64,000 bases of DNA from Methylobacterium haplocladii (GTDB taxonomy: Bacteria; Pseudomonadota; Alphaproteobacteria; Rhizobiales; Beijerinckiaceae). Shown here piece by piece: positions 54,931-63,917 of this stretch. The notes beneath the pieces are model-generated. The model had not been told where the DNA came from. It did no database searches and saw nothing but the letters and a program-made list of their open reading frames with translations. The stretch is from contig NZ_BJZT01000028.1 of assembly GCF_007992175.1 (NCBI RefSeq), positions 1-64,000 of the forward strand, in the 5' to 3' direction. The position numbers and the translations under genes were made by a program. The first letter of the stretch is position 1, and each line of letters opens with the position of its first letter.

Positions 54931-55839
54931 GTGAGCGAGATCGCCGAAGAGATGCGGCGCCGGCCGGATCGCGGCGAGGTCGCCACCTACATCCCCGAGC
55001 TGGCCCGCGCCGACCGGCAGGCCTTCGGCATCGCCGTCATCGGCAACGACGGTCAGGTCGTGGCTGCCGGCGACTGCGACGTGCCGTTCTCGGTGCAGAG
55101 CATCACCAAGGTATTCACGCTGACGCTGGCACTGGGCAAGATCGGCGACCGGCTCTGGCAGCGCGTCGGCCGCGAGCCCTCGGGCAACCCGTTCAACTCG
55201 ATCGTCCAGCTCGAACTGGAGAAGGGCGTACCGCGCAACCCGTTCATCAATGCCGGTGCTATTGCCGTCACCGACGCCATCCTGTCCGGGCACGAGCCGC
55301 GCGAAGCTTTGGGCGAGATCTTGCGCTTCCTGCAGTTCTTGGCCGAAGACCCCACCATCGCCATCGATCAGGCCGTGGCGGCCTCGGAGAAGCGGACGGG
55401 CTTCCGCAACGTCGCCCTCGCCAATTTCATGAAGTCCTACGGCGTGCTGGAGAACCCTGTCGACTTCACCCTCGGCGTCTATTTCCATCACTGCGCCATT
55501 GCCATGTCGTGCCGGCAGCTCGCCATGGCCGGGCGCTACCTCGCCCATAACGGACGCAACCCCTCGACGGGCCTGCTGGTGATCTCGCCCGAGCGCGCAC
55601 GCCGCATCAATGCGATCATGCTGACCTGCGGCCACTACGACGGCTCCGGGGACTTCGCCTACCGGGTCGGCCTGCCGGGCAAGAGTGGTGTCGGCGGCGG
55701 CATCCTGGCCATTGCGCCGGGTCAGGCCTCGATCGCAGTGTGGTCGCCGGGGCTCGACGCCGCCGGCAACTCGCATCTCGGCCGGCTCAGTCTGGAGCGG
55801 CTGACGAAGCGCATGGGCTGGTCGATCTTCGGGAATTGA
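54931..55839 (+). CDS. glsA: Glutaminase (serine-dependent beta-lactamase fold)
   Basis: This enzyme hydrolyses glutamine to glutamate and ammonia. The 302 residues carry the family blocks [34 protein letters not shown] with nucleophile Ser in [49 protein letters not shown] and [18 protein letters not shown] give the first in-frame GTG (54931) as the start. Similarity to the family seems to begin earlier, near a CTG at 54880, and there is no in-frame ATG or TTG between the PEP-mutase stop and 54931. So the exact start is unclear and may be non-standard. The gene is probably cotranscribed with glnB. Confidence 0.9.
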   Translation: MSEIAEEMRRRPDRGEVATYIPELARADRQAFGIAVIGNDGQVVAAGDCDVPFSVQSITKVFTLTLALGKIGDRLWQRVGREPSGNPFNSIVQLELEKGVPRNPFINAGAIAVTDAILSGHEPREALGEILRFLQFLAEDPTIAIDQAVAASEKRTGFRNVALANFMKSYGVLENPVDFTLGVYFHHCAIAMSCRQLAMAGRYLAHNGRNPSTGLLVISPERARRINAIMLTCGHYDGSGDFAYRVGLPGKSGVGGGILAIAPGQASIAVWSPGLDAAGNSHLGRLSLERLTKRMGWSIFGN

Positions 55840-55890
55840 CGTCGAAATACGGCGAATGGCATCCGCGCGATTTCGACCGTAGCAAGAGAA

Positions 55891-55919
55891 GCGGCGCGGA
55901 CCCCGAAGGACCGCGCCGC
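55891..55919. terminator. Stem-loop between glsA and glnII
   Basis: GCGGCGCGG (55891-55899) and CCGCGCCGC (55911-55919) form a 9-base stem with an 11-base loop. It lies between the convergent stops of glsA (55839) and glnII (55948), and could serve both. On the minus strand TTCTCTTG follows, a weak T tract. Confidence 0.55.
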
Positions 55920-55947
55920 ACACCGTGTTGATCGTCTCGCAAAAAAG

Positions 55948-56991
55948 TTAGGCGGCGGCCTCGCTCATCGAAGCTTCCATCTGCACGGAGGCGATGGTCT
56001 TCAGGATCTGCGAGGCGATCTGGTAGGGGTCCCCCTGGCTGTTGGGGCGGCGGTCTTCCAGGTAGCCCTTGTAACCGTTGTTCGCGAAGGAATGCGGCAC
56101 GCGGATCGAGGCGCCGCGGTCGGCGATGCCGTAGCTGAACTGGTCGATCGCCGCGGTCTCGTGCTTGCCGGTCAGGCGCATGTGGTTGTCGGGGCCGTAG
56201 ACCGCGATGTGGTCGGCGATGTTGTCCTTGAAGGCCGCCATCAGCTTCTCGAAGTACTCTTTGCCGCCGACCGTCCGAAGGTGCTCGGTCGAGAAGTTGG
56301 CGTGCATGCCCGAACCGTTCCAGTCGGTGTCGCCGAGCGGCTTGCAGTGATACTCGACGTCGATCTCGTACTTCTCGCAGAGGCGCTGCAGCAGGTAGCG
56401 GGCGACCCACATCTCGTCCGCGGCTTTCTTGGAGCCCTTGCCGAAGATCTGGAATTCCCACTGGCCCTTGGCGACTTCGGCGTTGATGCCTTCATGGTTG
56501 ATGCCGGCGTCGAGGCAGAGGTCGAGATGCTCTTCGACGATCTGGCGCGCGATCGAGCCGACGTTTGAGTAGCCGGCGCCGCAATAATACGGGCCCTGCG
56601 GGGCCGGGTAGCCGGCGGTGGGGAAGCCGAGCGGGCGGCCGTCCTTGTAGAAGAAGTACTCCTGCTCGAAGCCGAACCAGGTGTTGTCGTCGTCGATGAT
56701 GGTGGCGCGCTTGTTCGAGGCGTGGGGGGTGACGCCGTCCGGCATCATGACCTCGCACATCACCAGGATGCCGTTCTTCCGGGTCGAATCCGGGAAGTGG
56801 CGCACGGGCTTGAGCATGCAGTCGGAGCTACCGCCCTCGGCCTGCTTGGTCGACGATCCGTCGAAGCCCCACATCGGAAGCTGCTCGAGCGTCGGGAAGC
56901 TGTCGAATTCCTTGATCTGCGTTTTGCCACGCAGGTTCGGGGTCGGCGTGTAGCCGTCGAGCCATAGATACTCGAGCTTGTATTTCGTCAT
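55948..56991 (-). CDS. glnII: Glutamine synthetase type II (eukaryote-like)
   Basis: This 347-residue enzyme makes glutamine from glutamate, ammonia and ATP. It is of the GSII class found in rhizobia and relatives besides GSI. The short beta-grasp domain (KLEYLWLDGYTPTPNLRGKT, then PMWGFDGSST) precedes the catalytic domain with NTWFGFEQEYFFYKDGRPLG, YYCGAGYSN, HEGINAEVAKGQWEFQIFG, DTDWNGSGMHANFST and the C-terminal NNGYKGYLEDRRPNSQGDPY. GSII lacks the adenylylation tyrosine, so it is regulated by expression. A near-consensus sigma-54 promoter lies about 85 bases upstream on the same strand, matching the NtrC control known for glnII. Confidence 0.96.
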   Translation of the reverse strand: MTKYKLEYLWLDGYTPTPNLRGKTQIKEFDSFPTLEQLPMWGFDGSSTKQAEGGSSDCMLKPVRHFPDSTRKNGILVMCEVMMPDGVTPHASNKRATIIDDDNTWFGFEQEYFFYKDGRPLGFPTAGYPAPQGPYYCGAGYSNVGSIARQIVEEHLDLCLDAGINHEGINAEVAKGQWEFQIFGKGSKKAADEMWVARYLLQRLCEKYEIDVEYHCKPLGDTDWNGSGMHANFSTEHLRTVGGKEYFEKLMAAFKDNIADHIAVYGPDNHMRLTGKHETAAIDQFSYGIADRGASIRVPHSFANNGYKGYLEDRRPNSQGDPYQIASQILKTIASVQMEASMSEAAA

Positions 56992-57486
56992 CCCTGCATT
57001 CTCTCGTTCGCCAATAAGGCTCGGTCTGAGCACGCCCGGGCGCCACCGGGTCGTCGGCCGACGAGCGCAGGCTTGCATGATGCGTGCCAGCTCAAGCTGC
57101 CCGGCGGGCTGTGCTGTTGGCGCATGAACGGGCAAGCCGTGCCCGCAGGAAGCACGGCGTTGCTCCGGTCCATCGCTGCCGTAGAACGATTTACCCCAAC
57201 GAATGCCTTAAAAAGCGGCACATTCCCCAACGACTGAGTCTGGCAACGTGGGCGCTCGGGGGATATCAGTGCCCCCGGCCAACGTGCGTGACGGGAGGGC
57301 GCACGGGACCAGGGTCCGTCCGACACGCTCGCGCGTCCGGCGCTCTTGAGGATCCGTCCGAGCCCCATCGTCGCGAGCATTCCGGCGTGACCGGCCGCCC
57401 GATGCGGCTGCGAACGCGGGATGATCCCTCGACCGGGGTGGCCACGCTCCCTTGCCTACGCTCCCTGTCCGAGGAGAACGCCGACG
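56992..57486. other. 495-base divergent promoter region of glnII and glnA
   Basis: No gene is supported. The glnII sigma-54 promoter is at 57073-57089. GCCGTGC and GCACGGC (57136-57142 and 57152-57158) form a 7-base inverted repeat with a 9-base spacer about 50-70 bases upstream of it; their order is opposite to an NtrC site. TGGCAACGTGGGCGCT at 57241-57256 is a poor sigma-54-like match facing glnA. A normal GAGGAG ribosome site precedes glnA. Confidence 0.5.
57073..57089 (-). promoter_or_regulatory. Sigma-54 (-24/-12) promoter of glnII
   Basis: On the minus strand TGGCACG-CATC-ATGCA (57089-57074) matches TGGCACG-N4-TTGCA except for the first T of the -12 element. GG and GC are separated by exactly 10 bases. 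The glnII start codon is about 83 bases downstream of the -12 element. An activator such as NtrC would be needed. Confidence 0.75.
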
Positions 57487-58896
57487 ATGAAGAACGCAGC
57501 CGAAGTCCTGAAGGCGATCAAGGACAACGACGTCAAATACGTCGACCTCCGTTTCACCGATCCGCGGGGCAAGTGGCAGCACGTCACCTTCGACGTCTCG
57601 CTCGTCGACGACGAGCTGTTTTCCGAAGGGACGATGTTCGACGGTTCCTCGATCGCCGGCTGGAAGGCCATCAACGAGTCCGACATGCTCTTGATGCCCG
57701 ACCCGGTCACGGCCTGCATGGACCCGTTCTTCTCGGCCTCCACCATGTCGATCGTCTGCGACGTGCTCGAGCCCTCCACCGGCGCCCCCTACTCGCGCGA
57801 CCCGCGCTCGACCGCCAAGCTCGCCGAGGCCTACCTGAAGTCGACCGGTATCGGCGACACGATCTTCGTCGGCCCCGAGGCCGAGTTCTTCGTGTTCGAC
57901 GACGTCAAGTTCGGCGCCGACCCCTACAAGACCGGCTTCGAGCTCGATTCGACCGAGCTACCCTCGAACGGCTTCACCGACTACGAGGGCGGAAACCTCG
58001 GCCATCGCATCCAGACCAAGGGCGGCTACTTTCCGGTGCCCCCGCAGGATTCGGCGCAGGACATGCGCGGCGAGATGCTGGCCGCGATGCAGTCCATGGG
58101 CGTCAAGGTCGAGAAGCACCACCACGAGGTGGCCTCCGCCCAGCACGAACTCGGCATGAAGTTCGATACGCTAACGCTGCTCGCCGACCATATGCAGATC
58201 TACAAATACGCGATCCACAACGTCGCTCAGAGCTACGGCAAGACCGCGACCTTCATGCCCAAGCCCGTCTACGGCGACAACGGCTCGGGCATGCACGTGC
58301 ACCAGTCGATCTGGAAGGACGGCAAGCCGCTCTTCGCCGGCAACAAGTACGCCGACCTCAGCCAGGAATGCCTGTGGTACATCGGCGGCATCATCAAGCA
58401 CGCGAAAGCGCTCAACGCCTTCACCAACCCGTCGACCAACTCCTACAAGCGCCTAGTGCCGGGCTACGAGGCCCCCGTGCTGCTCGCCTACTCGGCGCGC
58501 AACCGCTCGGCCTCCTGCCGCATCCCGTGGACAACGAACCCGAAGGCCAAGCGCGTCGAGGTCCGCTTCCCCGACCCGATGGCGAACCCCTACCTCGCCT
58601 TCTCGGCCCTGCTGATGGCCGGCCTCGACGGCATCATGAACAAGATCGATCCGGGTCCGGCCATGGACAAGGACCTCTACGACCTGCCGCCGAAGGAGCT
58701 GAAGAAGATCCCGACGGTGTGCGGTTCACTGCGCGAAGCCCTGCAGAATCTCGACAAGGACCGCGCCTTCCTCAAGGCCGGCGGTGTGTTCTCGGACGAC
58801 CAGATCGACTCGTTCATCGAGCTGAAGATGCAGGAGGTCATGCGCTACGAGATGACTCCGCACCCGGTCGAGTTCACGATGTACTACTCGCTCTGA
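57487..58896 (+). CDS. glnA: Glutamine synthetase type I
   Basis: This 469-residue dodecameric enzyme is the main glutamine synthetase. The catalytic blocks are present: [30 protein letters not shown] with metal-ligand Glu, [61 protein letters not shown] and [20 protein letters not shown]. Tyr398 in [12 protein letters not shown] is the adenylylation site, so GlnE control is expected. The ATG at 57487 follows GAGGAG at about 10 bases. A strong terminator closes it. Confidence 0.98.
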   Translation: MKNAAEVLKAIKDNDVKYVDLRFTDPRGKWQHVTFDVSLVDDELFSEGTMFDGSSIAGWKAINESDMLLMPDPVTACMDPFFSASTMSIVCDVLEPSTGAPYSRDPRSTAKLAEAYLKSTGIGDTIFVGPEAEFFVFDDVKFGADPYKTGFELDSTELPSNGFTDYEGGNLGHRIQTKGGYFPVPPQDSAQDMRGEMLAAMQSMGVKVEKHHHEVASAQHELGMKFDTLTLLADHMQIYKYAIHNVAQSYGKTATFMPKPVYGDNGSGMHVHQSIWKDGKPLFAGNKYADLSQECLWYIGGIIKHAKALNAFTNPSTNSYKRLVPGYEAPVLLAYSARNRSASCRIPWTTNPKAKRVEVRFPDPMANPYLAFSALLMAGLDGIMNKIDPGPAMDKDLYDLPPKELKKIPTVCGSLREALQNLDKDRAFLKAGGVFSDDQIDSFIELKMQEVMRYEMTPHPVEFTMYYSL

Positions 58897-58923
58897 GCAT
58901 CTCGGAGTTTTGGAGACGACACG

Positions 58924-58949
58924 GGGCCGGAGTGATCCGGCCCTTTTTT
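58924..58949 (+). terminator. Rho-independent terminator of glnA
   Basis: GGGCCGGA (58924-58931) pairs with TCCGGCCC (58936-58943) with a GTGA loop, followed by TTTTTT (58944-58949). It is 27 bases past the glnA stop. Confidence 0.93.
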
Positions 58950-59023
58950 CATGCCCGGGTCGGGACGCGACGGCGCCGGTCCGGGCTCCTATGATCGCCG
59001 GCGTCGCGAATCCGGAGCCACCC

Positions 59024-59602
59024 ATGTCCCTCGTCGTCCCCGTCATCCTCGGCAGCGTTCGATCCGACCGCCAGGGCATCCGCGCCGCGCGCTTTCTCGT
59101 TGCGCAGCTGGAAGGCCGCGGTTTCGAGGCACCTCTGGTCGACCCGGCGGAACTCAAGCTTCCGCTCCTCGACCGGATGTACAAGGAATATCCGAAGGGC
59201 GAGGCGCCCCGGGCGCTCGAAGATCTCGCGACGCTCTATCGCCGCGCGGACGCCTTCGTGGTGGTCTCGGGCGAGTACAACCACTCGATCCCGCCAGCCC
59301 TCTCGAACACCCTCGATCACTTTCTCGAAGAGTATTATTGGCGGCCGTCGGGCATCGTCTGCTACTCGGCCGGCCAGTATGGCGGCGTGCGCGCCGCGAT
59401 GCAGCTTCGCGCAATGATGGCCGAGCTCGGCGCGCCGAGCATCCCTTCGCTGCTGCCGATTCCGCGTATCCAGAAGGCACTGAGCGCGGGCGGCGAGCCG
59501 GCCGAGGAGTGGCTCGGCAAGGCTGCGAAGAAGTTTCTCGACGAATTGGTCTGGTATGCCGAGGCGCTGAAGGCGAAGCGCGCGGAGGGAACGCCTTATT
59601 AA
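59024..59602 (+). CDS. NAD(P)H-dependent FMN reductase family flavoprotein
   Basis: This 192-residue flavodoxin-fold protein has the FMN phosphate-binding loop ILGSVRSDRQGIRAARFL at the N-terminus, then LPLLDRMY, the GEYNHSIPPALSNTLDHFLEEYY signature and CYSAGQYGGVRAAMQLRAM. Members reduce FMN, chromate, quinones or azo compounds with NAD(P)H. GGAG lies 6 bases before the ATG at 59024. It is the first gene after the glnA terminator and has its own leader; its role is likely detoxification or redox balance. Confidence 0.93.
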   Translation: MSLVVPVILGSVRSDRQGIRAARFLVAQLEGRGFEAPLVDPAELKLPLLDRMYKEYPKGEAPRALEDLATLYRRADAFVVVSGEYNHSIPPALSNTLDHFLEEYYWRPSGIVCYSAGQYGGVRAAMQLRAMMAELGAPSIPSLLPIPRIQKALSAGGEPAEEWLGKAAKKFLDELVWYAEALKAKRAEGTPY

Positions 59603-59675
59603 GTGTCGCAGCGCGCGTGGCACCCGGCTTGCCGCCGCCCGGCCTGGACCGAAAGTGTACGGATCGGGATTGCGG

Positions 59676-60014
59676 ATGAACGAGAGCGTCGAGCGGGTCA
59701 GCGCGTGTCTGGCCGACCTCGTCAGGGCGGCGCTGATCTCCGATGATCGGCGCAGCCTCGAATTCCGGGATGCCGCACGAGCCGGGCTCGCCGCCCTCGC
59801 GGCCGACCCGCCGGATCCCGCTACGGTCCGCATCGACGGCGCCTGGACCTTCGGCATCCGCGCCGCCGAGGCACCGGACATGGTAGCCGAGGCGAGGCGC
59901 GTGAACCTCACATTGCCGCAGGCCAGTCCATTCACGCTGGCGGAGCTGGTCGATCCCGCCTTCGACGTCGACGCAGCTGTCGAGCGCATCGCCAACGCGG
60001 CCTCCACCGGCTGA
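59676..60014 (+). CDS. Small protein of unknown function (112 aa)
   Basis: I do not recognise the family. The 112-residue cytosolic product starts MNESVERVSACLADLVRAAL and continues ISDDRRSLEFRDAARAGLAA; it is helical with an Ala/Asp-rich body, no signal and no membrane segment. The middle (IDGAWTFGIRAAEAPDMVAEARR) and end (TLAELVDPAFDVDAAVERIANAASTG) are amphipathic helices. The start at 59676 lacks a clear ribosome site, and a GTG at 59655 would add seven residues. It lies 73 bases after the FMN reductase stop, so cotranscription is possible. Confidence 0.6.
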   Translation: MNESVERVSACLADLVRAALISDDRRSLEFRDAARAGLAALAADPPDPATVRIDGAWTFGIRAAEAPDMVAEARRVNLTLPQASPFTLAELVDPAFDVDAAVERIANAASTG

Positions 60015-60119
60015 TCCCCAGCCCTGAATGACGAAGGCGTTGCCGCGGGACGGGTGCAAGCCCATGTTTCGGTCGATGGCCTGCGGGCCGATCCCTTCCC
60101 GATCCAGCGCGCCGGCCGC

Positions 60120-62510
60120 ATGAGCCCGGCGCAGCGAGCCCTCCCCGCTTTGACCAGACGCACCGCACCCGCACCGGCCACCGGCGCCCTTCCCTCGCGC
60201 GAGACGATCGTCGCGTTCATCGCGGACTCCACCGAGAAGGTCGGCAAGCGCGAGATCGCCAAGGCCTTCGACGTGAAGGGCTCGGACCGGATCGAGCTGA
60301 AGCGCATCCTCAAGGAGATCGAGGAGGACGGCGCGATCGAGCGTGGGCGCGGCGGGTTCAGCAAGGCCGGCCGCCTGCCCCCGGTCGTGCTCGCCGACAT
60401 CTTTTCGCGGGATCGCGACGGCGAACTCGTGGCCCGCCCGGCCCAGTGGGAGGCCAAGGATGGCGAGGCTCCGCGCATCACCGTCCAAATGCCCCGCGGC
60501 GGCCGCAAGGCGAACCGCCCCGCCCCCGGCATCGGCGACCGCGCGCTGATCCGTGTCGAGCCGGATGGGGACACGTCGAACCGCTACACCGGCCGCATCG
60601 TCAAGGTGATCGGGAAGAACAAGTCCGAGGTCATCGGCATCTATCGCCAGGGGGGCAACAACGGTCGTGACGGCGGGCGTCTCGTGCCAGTCGAGAAGCG
60701 TTCGCAGGGCCGCGAGATCGCGATCCCCCCAGGCGAGGAGGGCGAGGCCCGCGACGGCGATCTCGTCAGCGTCTCGCTGGAGAGCGAGACCCGCTTCGGC
60801 CTGCCGAAGGGCCGTGTGCGCCAGCGCCTCGGCTCCCTCGGCTCCGAGAAGGCGGTGAGCCTGATCGCGCTGCACCTCCACAACATCCCGCACGTCTTCG
60901 CCAAGGACACGCAAGCCGAGGCCGACGACGTGAAGGAGGTCGGCCTGAAGGGCCGCGAGGATTGGCGGGACGTGCCGCTGATCACCATCGACCCGCCCGA
61001 CGCCAAGGACCATGACGACGCCGTGATGGCGGAGCCGGATCCCGATCCGAAGAACGAAGGCGGCTTCATCGTCACCGTGGCGATCGCGGACGTGGCGGCC
61101 TATGTCCGCCCCGGCAGCGCCCTCGACCGCGAGGCGCTGATGCGCGGCAACTCGGTGTATTTCCCGGACCGGGTCGTGCCGATGCTGCCCGAGCGCATCT
61201 CGAACGACCTGTGTTCGCTGCGTGAGAACGAGGATCGGCCAGCGCTCGCTGTCCGCATGGTCATCGCCGCCGACGGTACCAAGCGCCGGCACACCTTCCA
61301 CCGCGTGATGATGCGCTCGCGCGCCAAGCTGGCTTACGCCCAGGCGCAGGCCGCCATCGACGGCAGGCCCGACGACACCACGACGCCCTTGCTGGCGCCG
61401 GTTCTCCGCCCGCTCTACGCCGCCTACGAGGCGCTCAAGCAGGCGCGCGACGCCCGCGGCCCGCTGGCCCTCGACCTGCCGGAGCGCAAGGTGCTGCTGG
61501 CGCCGGACGGCTCGGTCGACCGGGTGATCGTGCCGGAGCGGCTGGAGGCGCACCGCCTCATCGAAGAATTCATGATCCAGGCGAACGTCGCCGCGGCGGA
61601 GACGCTGGAGGCGGCGAAGTCGCCGCTGATCTACCGCGTCCACGACGAGCCGGCGCTGGAGAAGCTGAGGGCGCTGGGCGAGGTGCTCGCCTCCATCGGC
61701 ATCAAGCTGCCGAGGGGCGATGTGCTCAGGCCCTCGCTGTTCAACCGCATCCTCGGCTCGGTCGCCGAGACCGAGCACGCGATCTTCATCAACGAGGTCA
61801 TCCTGCGCACCCAGGCGCAGGCGATCTATTCGAGCCAGAACCTTGGTCATTTCGGGCTGAACCTGCGCCGCTATGCGCACTTCACCTCCCCGATCCGCCG
61901 CTACGCCGATCTCATCGTGCACCGCGCCCTGATCGCGGCGGGCCGGCTCGGCTCGGACGGCCTGCCGTCCGACACGACCGTCGGCATGCTCGATGCCGTC
62001 GGCGAGCAGATCTCGGCCGCTGAGCGCCGCGCCATGGCGGCCGAGCGCGAGACCATCGACCGGCTGATCGCCCACCACCTCGCCGATCGGATCGGCGCGA
62101 CGTTCATGGGCCGCATCTCCGGCGTCACCCGCGCCGGGATGTTCGTGAAGCTGGCCGAGACCGGGGCGGACGGCTTTATCCCGGCCTCGACCATCGGCGC
62201 CGACTTCTACCGGCATGACGAGACCCGACACGCGCTGGTCGGCGACCGGACCGGCGAGACGTTTCGCTTGGGCGATACCGTCGAGGTGAAGCTCGTCGAA
62301 GCGGCGGCCGTGGCCGGCGCGTTGCGATTCGAGATCCTGTCGGAAGGACGCTCGGGTTCCAGTCGACCGGGACCGGGCGGACGCCCGAAATTCCACAAGG
62401 CCAAGTCGAAGCAGACGAGCTACGGCCCTCCCGGCACGGCATCGAAGCGCGGCAAGCCTCCTGCGGCCGGCCGCAACACACCCAACCGCAAGCGCGGGTC
62501 GCGCGGCTGA
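60120..62510 (+). CDS. rnr: Ribonuclease R
   Basis: This 796-residue processive 3'-5' exoribonuclease degrades structured RNA. The winged-helix N-terminal region (GKREIAKAFDVKGSDRIELKR) leads to cold-shock domains, the RNB catalytic centre with ITIDPPDAKDHDDAVM (metal-binding Asp residues), LRRYAHFTSPIRRYADLIVH and a C-terminal S1 domain (IGATFMGRISGVTRAGMFVK). A basic tail of about 60 residues (KFHKAKSKQ ... GRNTPNRKRGSRG) adds RNA binding. The start is uncertain; a GTG at 60054 would extend it by 22 residues. Confidence 0.96.
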   Translation: MSPAQRALPALTRRTAPAPATGALPSRETIVAFIADSTEKVGKREIAKAFDVKGSDRIELKRILKEIEEDGAIERGRGGFSKAGRLPPVVLADIFSRDRDGELVARPAQWEAKDGEAPRITVQMPRGGRKANRPAPGIGDRALIRVEPDGDTSNRYTGRIVKVIGKNKSEVIGIYRQGGNNGRDGGRLVPVEKRSQGREIAIPPGEEGEARDGDLVSVSLESETRFGLPKGRVRQRLGSLGSEKAVSLIALHLHNIPHVFAKDTQAEADDVKEVGLKGREDWRDVPLITIDPPDAKDHDDAVMAEPDPDPKNEGGFIVTVAIADVAAYVRPGSALDREALMRGNSVYFPDRVVPMLPERISNDLCSLRENEDRPALAVRMVIAADGTKRRHTFHRVMMRSRAKLAYAQAQAAIDGRPDDTTTPLLAPVLRPLYAAYEALKQARDARGPLALDLPERKVLLAPDGSVDRVIVPERLEAHRLIEEFMIQANVAAAETLEAAKSPLIYRVHDEPALEKLRALGEVLASIGIKLPRGDVLRPSLFNRILGSVAETEHAIFINEVILRTQAQAIYSSQNLGHFGLNLRRYAHFTSPIRRYADLIVHRALIAAGRLGSDGLPSDTTVGMLDAVGEQISAAERRAMAAERETIDRLIAHHLADRIGATFMGRISGVTRAGMFVKLAETGADGFIPASTIGADFYRHDETRHALVGDRTGETFRLGDTVEVKLVEAAAVAGALRFEILSEGRSGSSRPGPGGRPKFHKAKSKQTSYGPPGTASKRGKPPAAGRNTPNRKRGSRG

Positions 62511-62533
62511 GGGGGGTGGTGTAGGACGGGACC

Positions 62534-63034
62534 ATGCCGCTCGAGACGAAGCACGAGATCGATCCGCCGCCGGTCGCCGTTCCCAGCACGGTCGAGCGGA
62601 CTAAGCTGATCCCGGCCATGGCGCTCGGCTTCGTCTGCCGTTGCCCGCATTGCGGCGAGGGCCGGCTCTTCGGCCGCTTCCTCAAGGTCCGGCCCGCATG
62701 CGAGGCCTGCGGGCTTTCGCTCGACGGACACCGCGCCGACGATCTGCCGCCCTACCTCGTGATCTTCATCGTCGGCCACATCGTCGGCTACCTGATCCTG
62801 AAGATCGAAATGGGCTACGATCTGCCGCTCTGGGTCTCGGCGACCCTGTGGCCCGGTCTGACGCTCGGCTTGGCGCTCGGGTTGCTGCAGCCCGTGAAGG
62901 GCGCCGTGATCGGCCTGCAATACGCCATGCGTATGCACGGCTTCGAGACCTCCCTTCCCCCGCGGCCCGGAGCCGAGGAGACGCGCGTTGGATCAGGCGA
63001 CACCGCCCCCGCCGCCGGCATCGGCCGGGTCTGA
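62534..63034 (+). CDS. DUF983 family membrane protein
   Basis: This 166-residue protein has two predicted transmembrane helices (about 73-95 and 100-123) and an N-terminal zinc-ribbon-like pair of cysteine motifs: CRCPHCGEGRLF and CEACGLSL. The DDLPPYLVIFIVGHIVGYL stretch is the DUF983 signature. The function of the family is unknown; it may be a membrane metal or redox factor, as CPHCG/CEACG could bind zinc. It follows rnr by 23 bases, and its end overlaps the Nudix gene by 47 bases. Confidence 0.93.
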   Translation: MPLETKHEIDPPPVAVPSTVERTKLIPAMALGFVCRCPHCGEGRLFGRFLKVRPACEACGLSLDGHRADDLPPYLVIFIVGHIVGYLILKIEMGYDLPLWVSATLWPGLTLGLALGLLQPVKGAVIGLQYAMRMHGFETSLPPRPGAEETRVGSGDTAPAAGIGRV

Positions 63035-63737
63035 GACGCGGAGCCGCGCGGCTCCGGCTCTCCGTCCCCGCGACGCGGCCACGCTGATCCTCGTCGATCG
63101 CGCGAAGAAGAAGCCGCGGGTGCTGATGGGCCGGCGCCATGTCGGCCTCGCCTTCATGGGCGGCAAGTTCGTGTTCCCTGGAGGGCGGGTCGAGCCCTCG
63201 GACCGCCGGATGATCGTCGCGGGCGCCCTGCCCCAGCGCAGCGAAGACGCCCTCGACGCGCGCCTCGTCCGACCGTCGCCGATGCTCGGCCGTTCTCTCG
63301 CTCTCGCCGCCATCCGCGAAACCTACGAGGAGACCGGGCTGCTGGTCGGCTCGCGTGACTACGGGCCGCCGGCCTCCGTGCCCGAGGGGGCTTGGACGGC
63401 CTTCGCCGAGGAGGGCGTGTTTCCGGATCTCGAGGCGCTGCACCTGCTCGCCCGCGCCATCACGCCGCCGGGTCGCCCGCGCCGCTTCGACACCCGGTTC
63501 TTCGTCGCCGACCGCACGGCCGTGGCCGCCGAGCGCCCGGGCATCGTCGGCCCCGATTCCGAACTGACCGAGATCGCCTGGGTCGGCCTCGACGAGGCCC
63601 GCAAGCTCGACTTGCCCCGCATCACCCGCGCCGTGCTCGACGACCTGGAAGCCGCGGCCGCGCTCGACTTCCAGCCGTTCCGCGCGATCCCCTTCTACTT
63701 CGAGCGGTACGGAAAGGGGTTGCGGGAATTGCTGTGA
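62988..63737 (+). CDS. Nudix hydrolase with interrupted Nudix box
   Basis: This 249-residue hydrolase likely cleaves a nucleoside diphosphate-linked compound or CoA derivative. The Nudix core starts FMGGKFVFPGGRVEPSDRRM. Normally GX5EX7REUXEEXGU is continuous; here about 30 residues (MIVAGALPQRSEDALDARL plus more) separate GGRVEPSD from the REXXEE part, AAIRETYEETGLLVG. This inserted form resembles the NUDT19-like and related alphaproteobacterial subgroup. The start is TTG at 62988 with GAGGAG 7 bases upstream, overlapping the DUF983 gene by 47 bases, so translation is likely coupled. Confidence 0.88.
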   Translation: MDQATPPPPPASAGSETRSRAAPALRPRDAATLILVDRAKKKPRVLMGRRHVGLAFMGGKFVFPGGRVEPSDRRMIVAGALPQRSEDALDARLVRPSPMLGRSLALAAIRETYEETGLLVGSRDYGPPASVPEGAWTAFAEEGVFPDLEALHLLARAITPPGRPRRFDTRFFVADRTAVAAERPGIVGPDSELTEIAWVGLDEARKLDLPRITRAVLDDLEAAAALDFQPFRAIPFYFERYGKGLRELL

Positions 63738-63765
63738 TGGGGTTTTCGGCTGTTCAACGCTTCAG

Positions 63766-63876
63766 TCATTCCGGGGCCGCGCAGCGGAACCCGGAATCCA
63801 GAGCCGCCGATTGAGCCATGCTTGACGGGCCCGGCGGGTCTGGATCCCGGGTTCGCCTGCGGCGCCCCGGGATGAC
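63766..63876. repeat. Dispersed palindromic repeat, copy 2
   Basis: GTCATTCCGGGGC (63766-63778) and GCCCCGGGATGAC (63864-63876) are inverted arms with one mismatch. Inner blocks CCCGGAATCCAGA and TCTGGATCCCGGG are also inverted. The same plan is seen at 35-125. Confidence 0.75.
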
Positions 63877-63917
63877 GGCGGAGTGTTTGAGCGCCGCGCG
63901 AGGGCTACTTTCAGAAC

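Noticed and set aside
57136-57158. GCCGTGC-N9-GCACGGC inverted repeat as an NtrC site for glnII
   Set aside because: NtrC half-sites run GCAC...GTGC; here the order is the reverse. The position is suitable, but the sequence does not support it.
57241-57256. TGGCAACGTGGGCGCT as a sigma-54 promoter of glnA
   Set aside because: GG and GC are correctly spaced, but the -12 half matches at only two of four bases and the leader would be 230 bases long.
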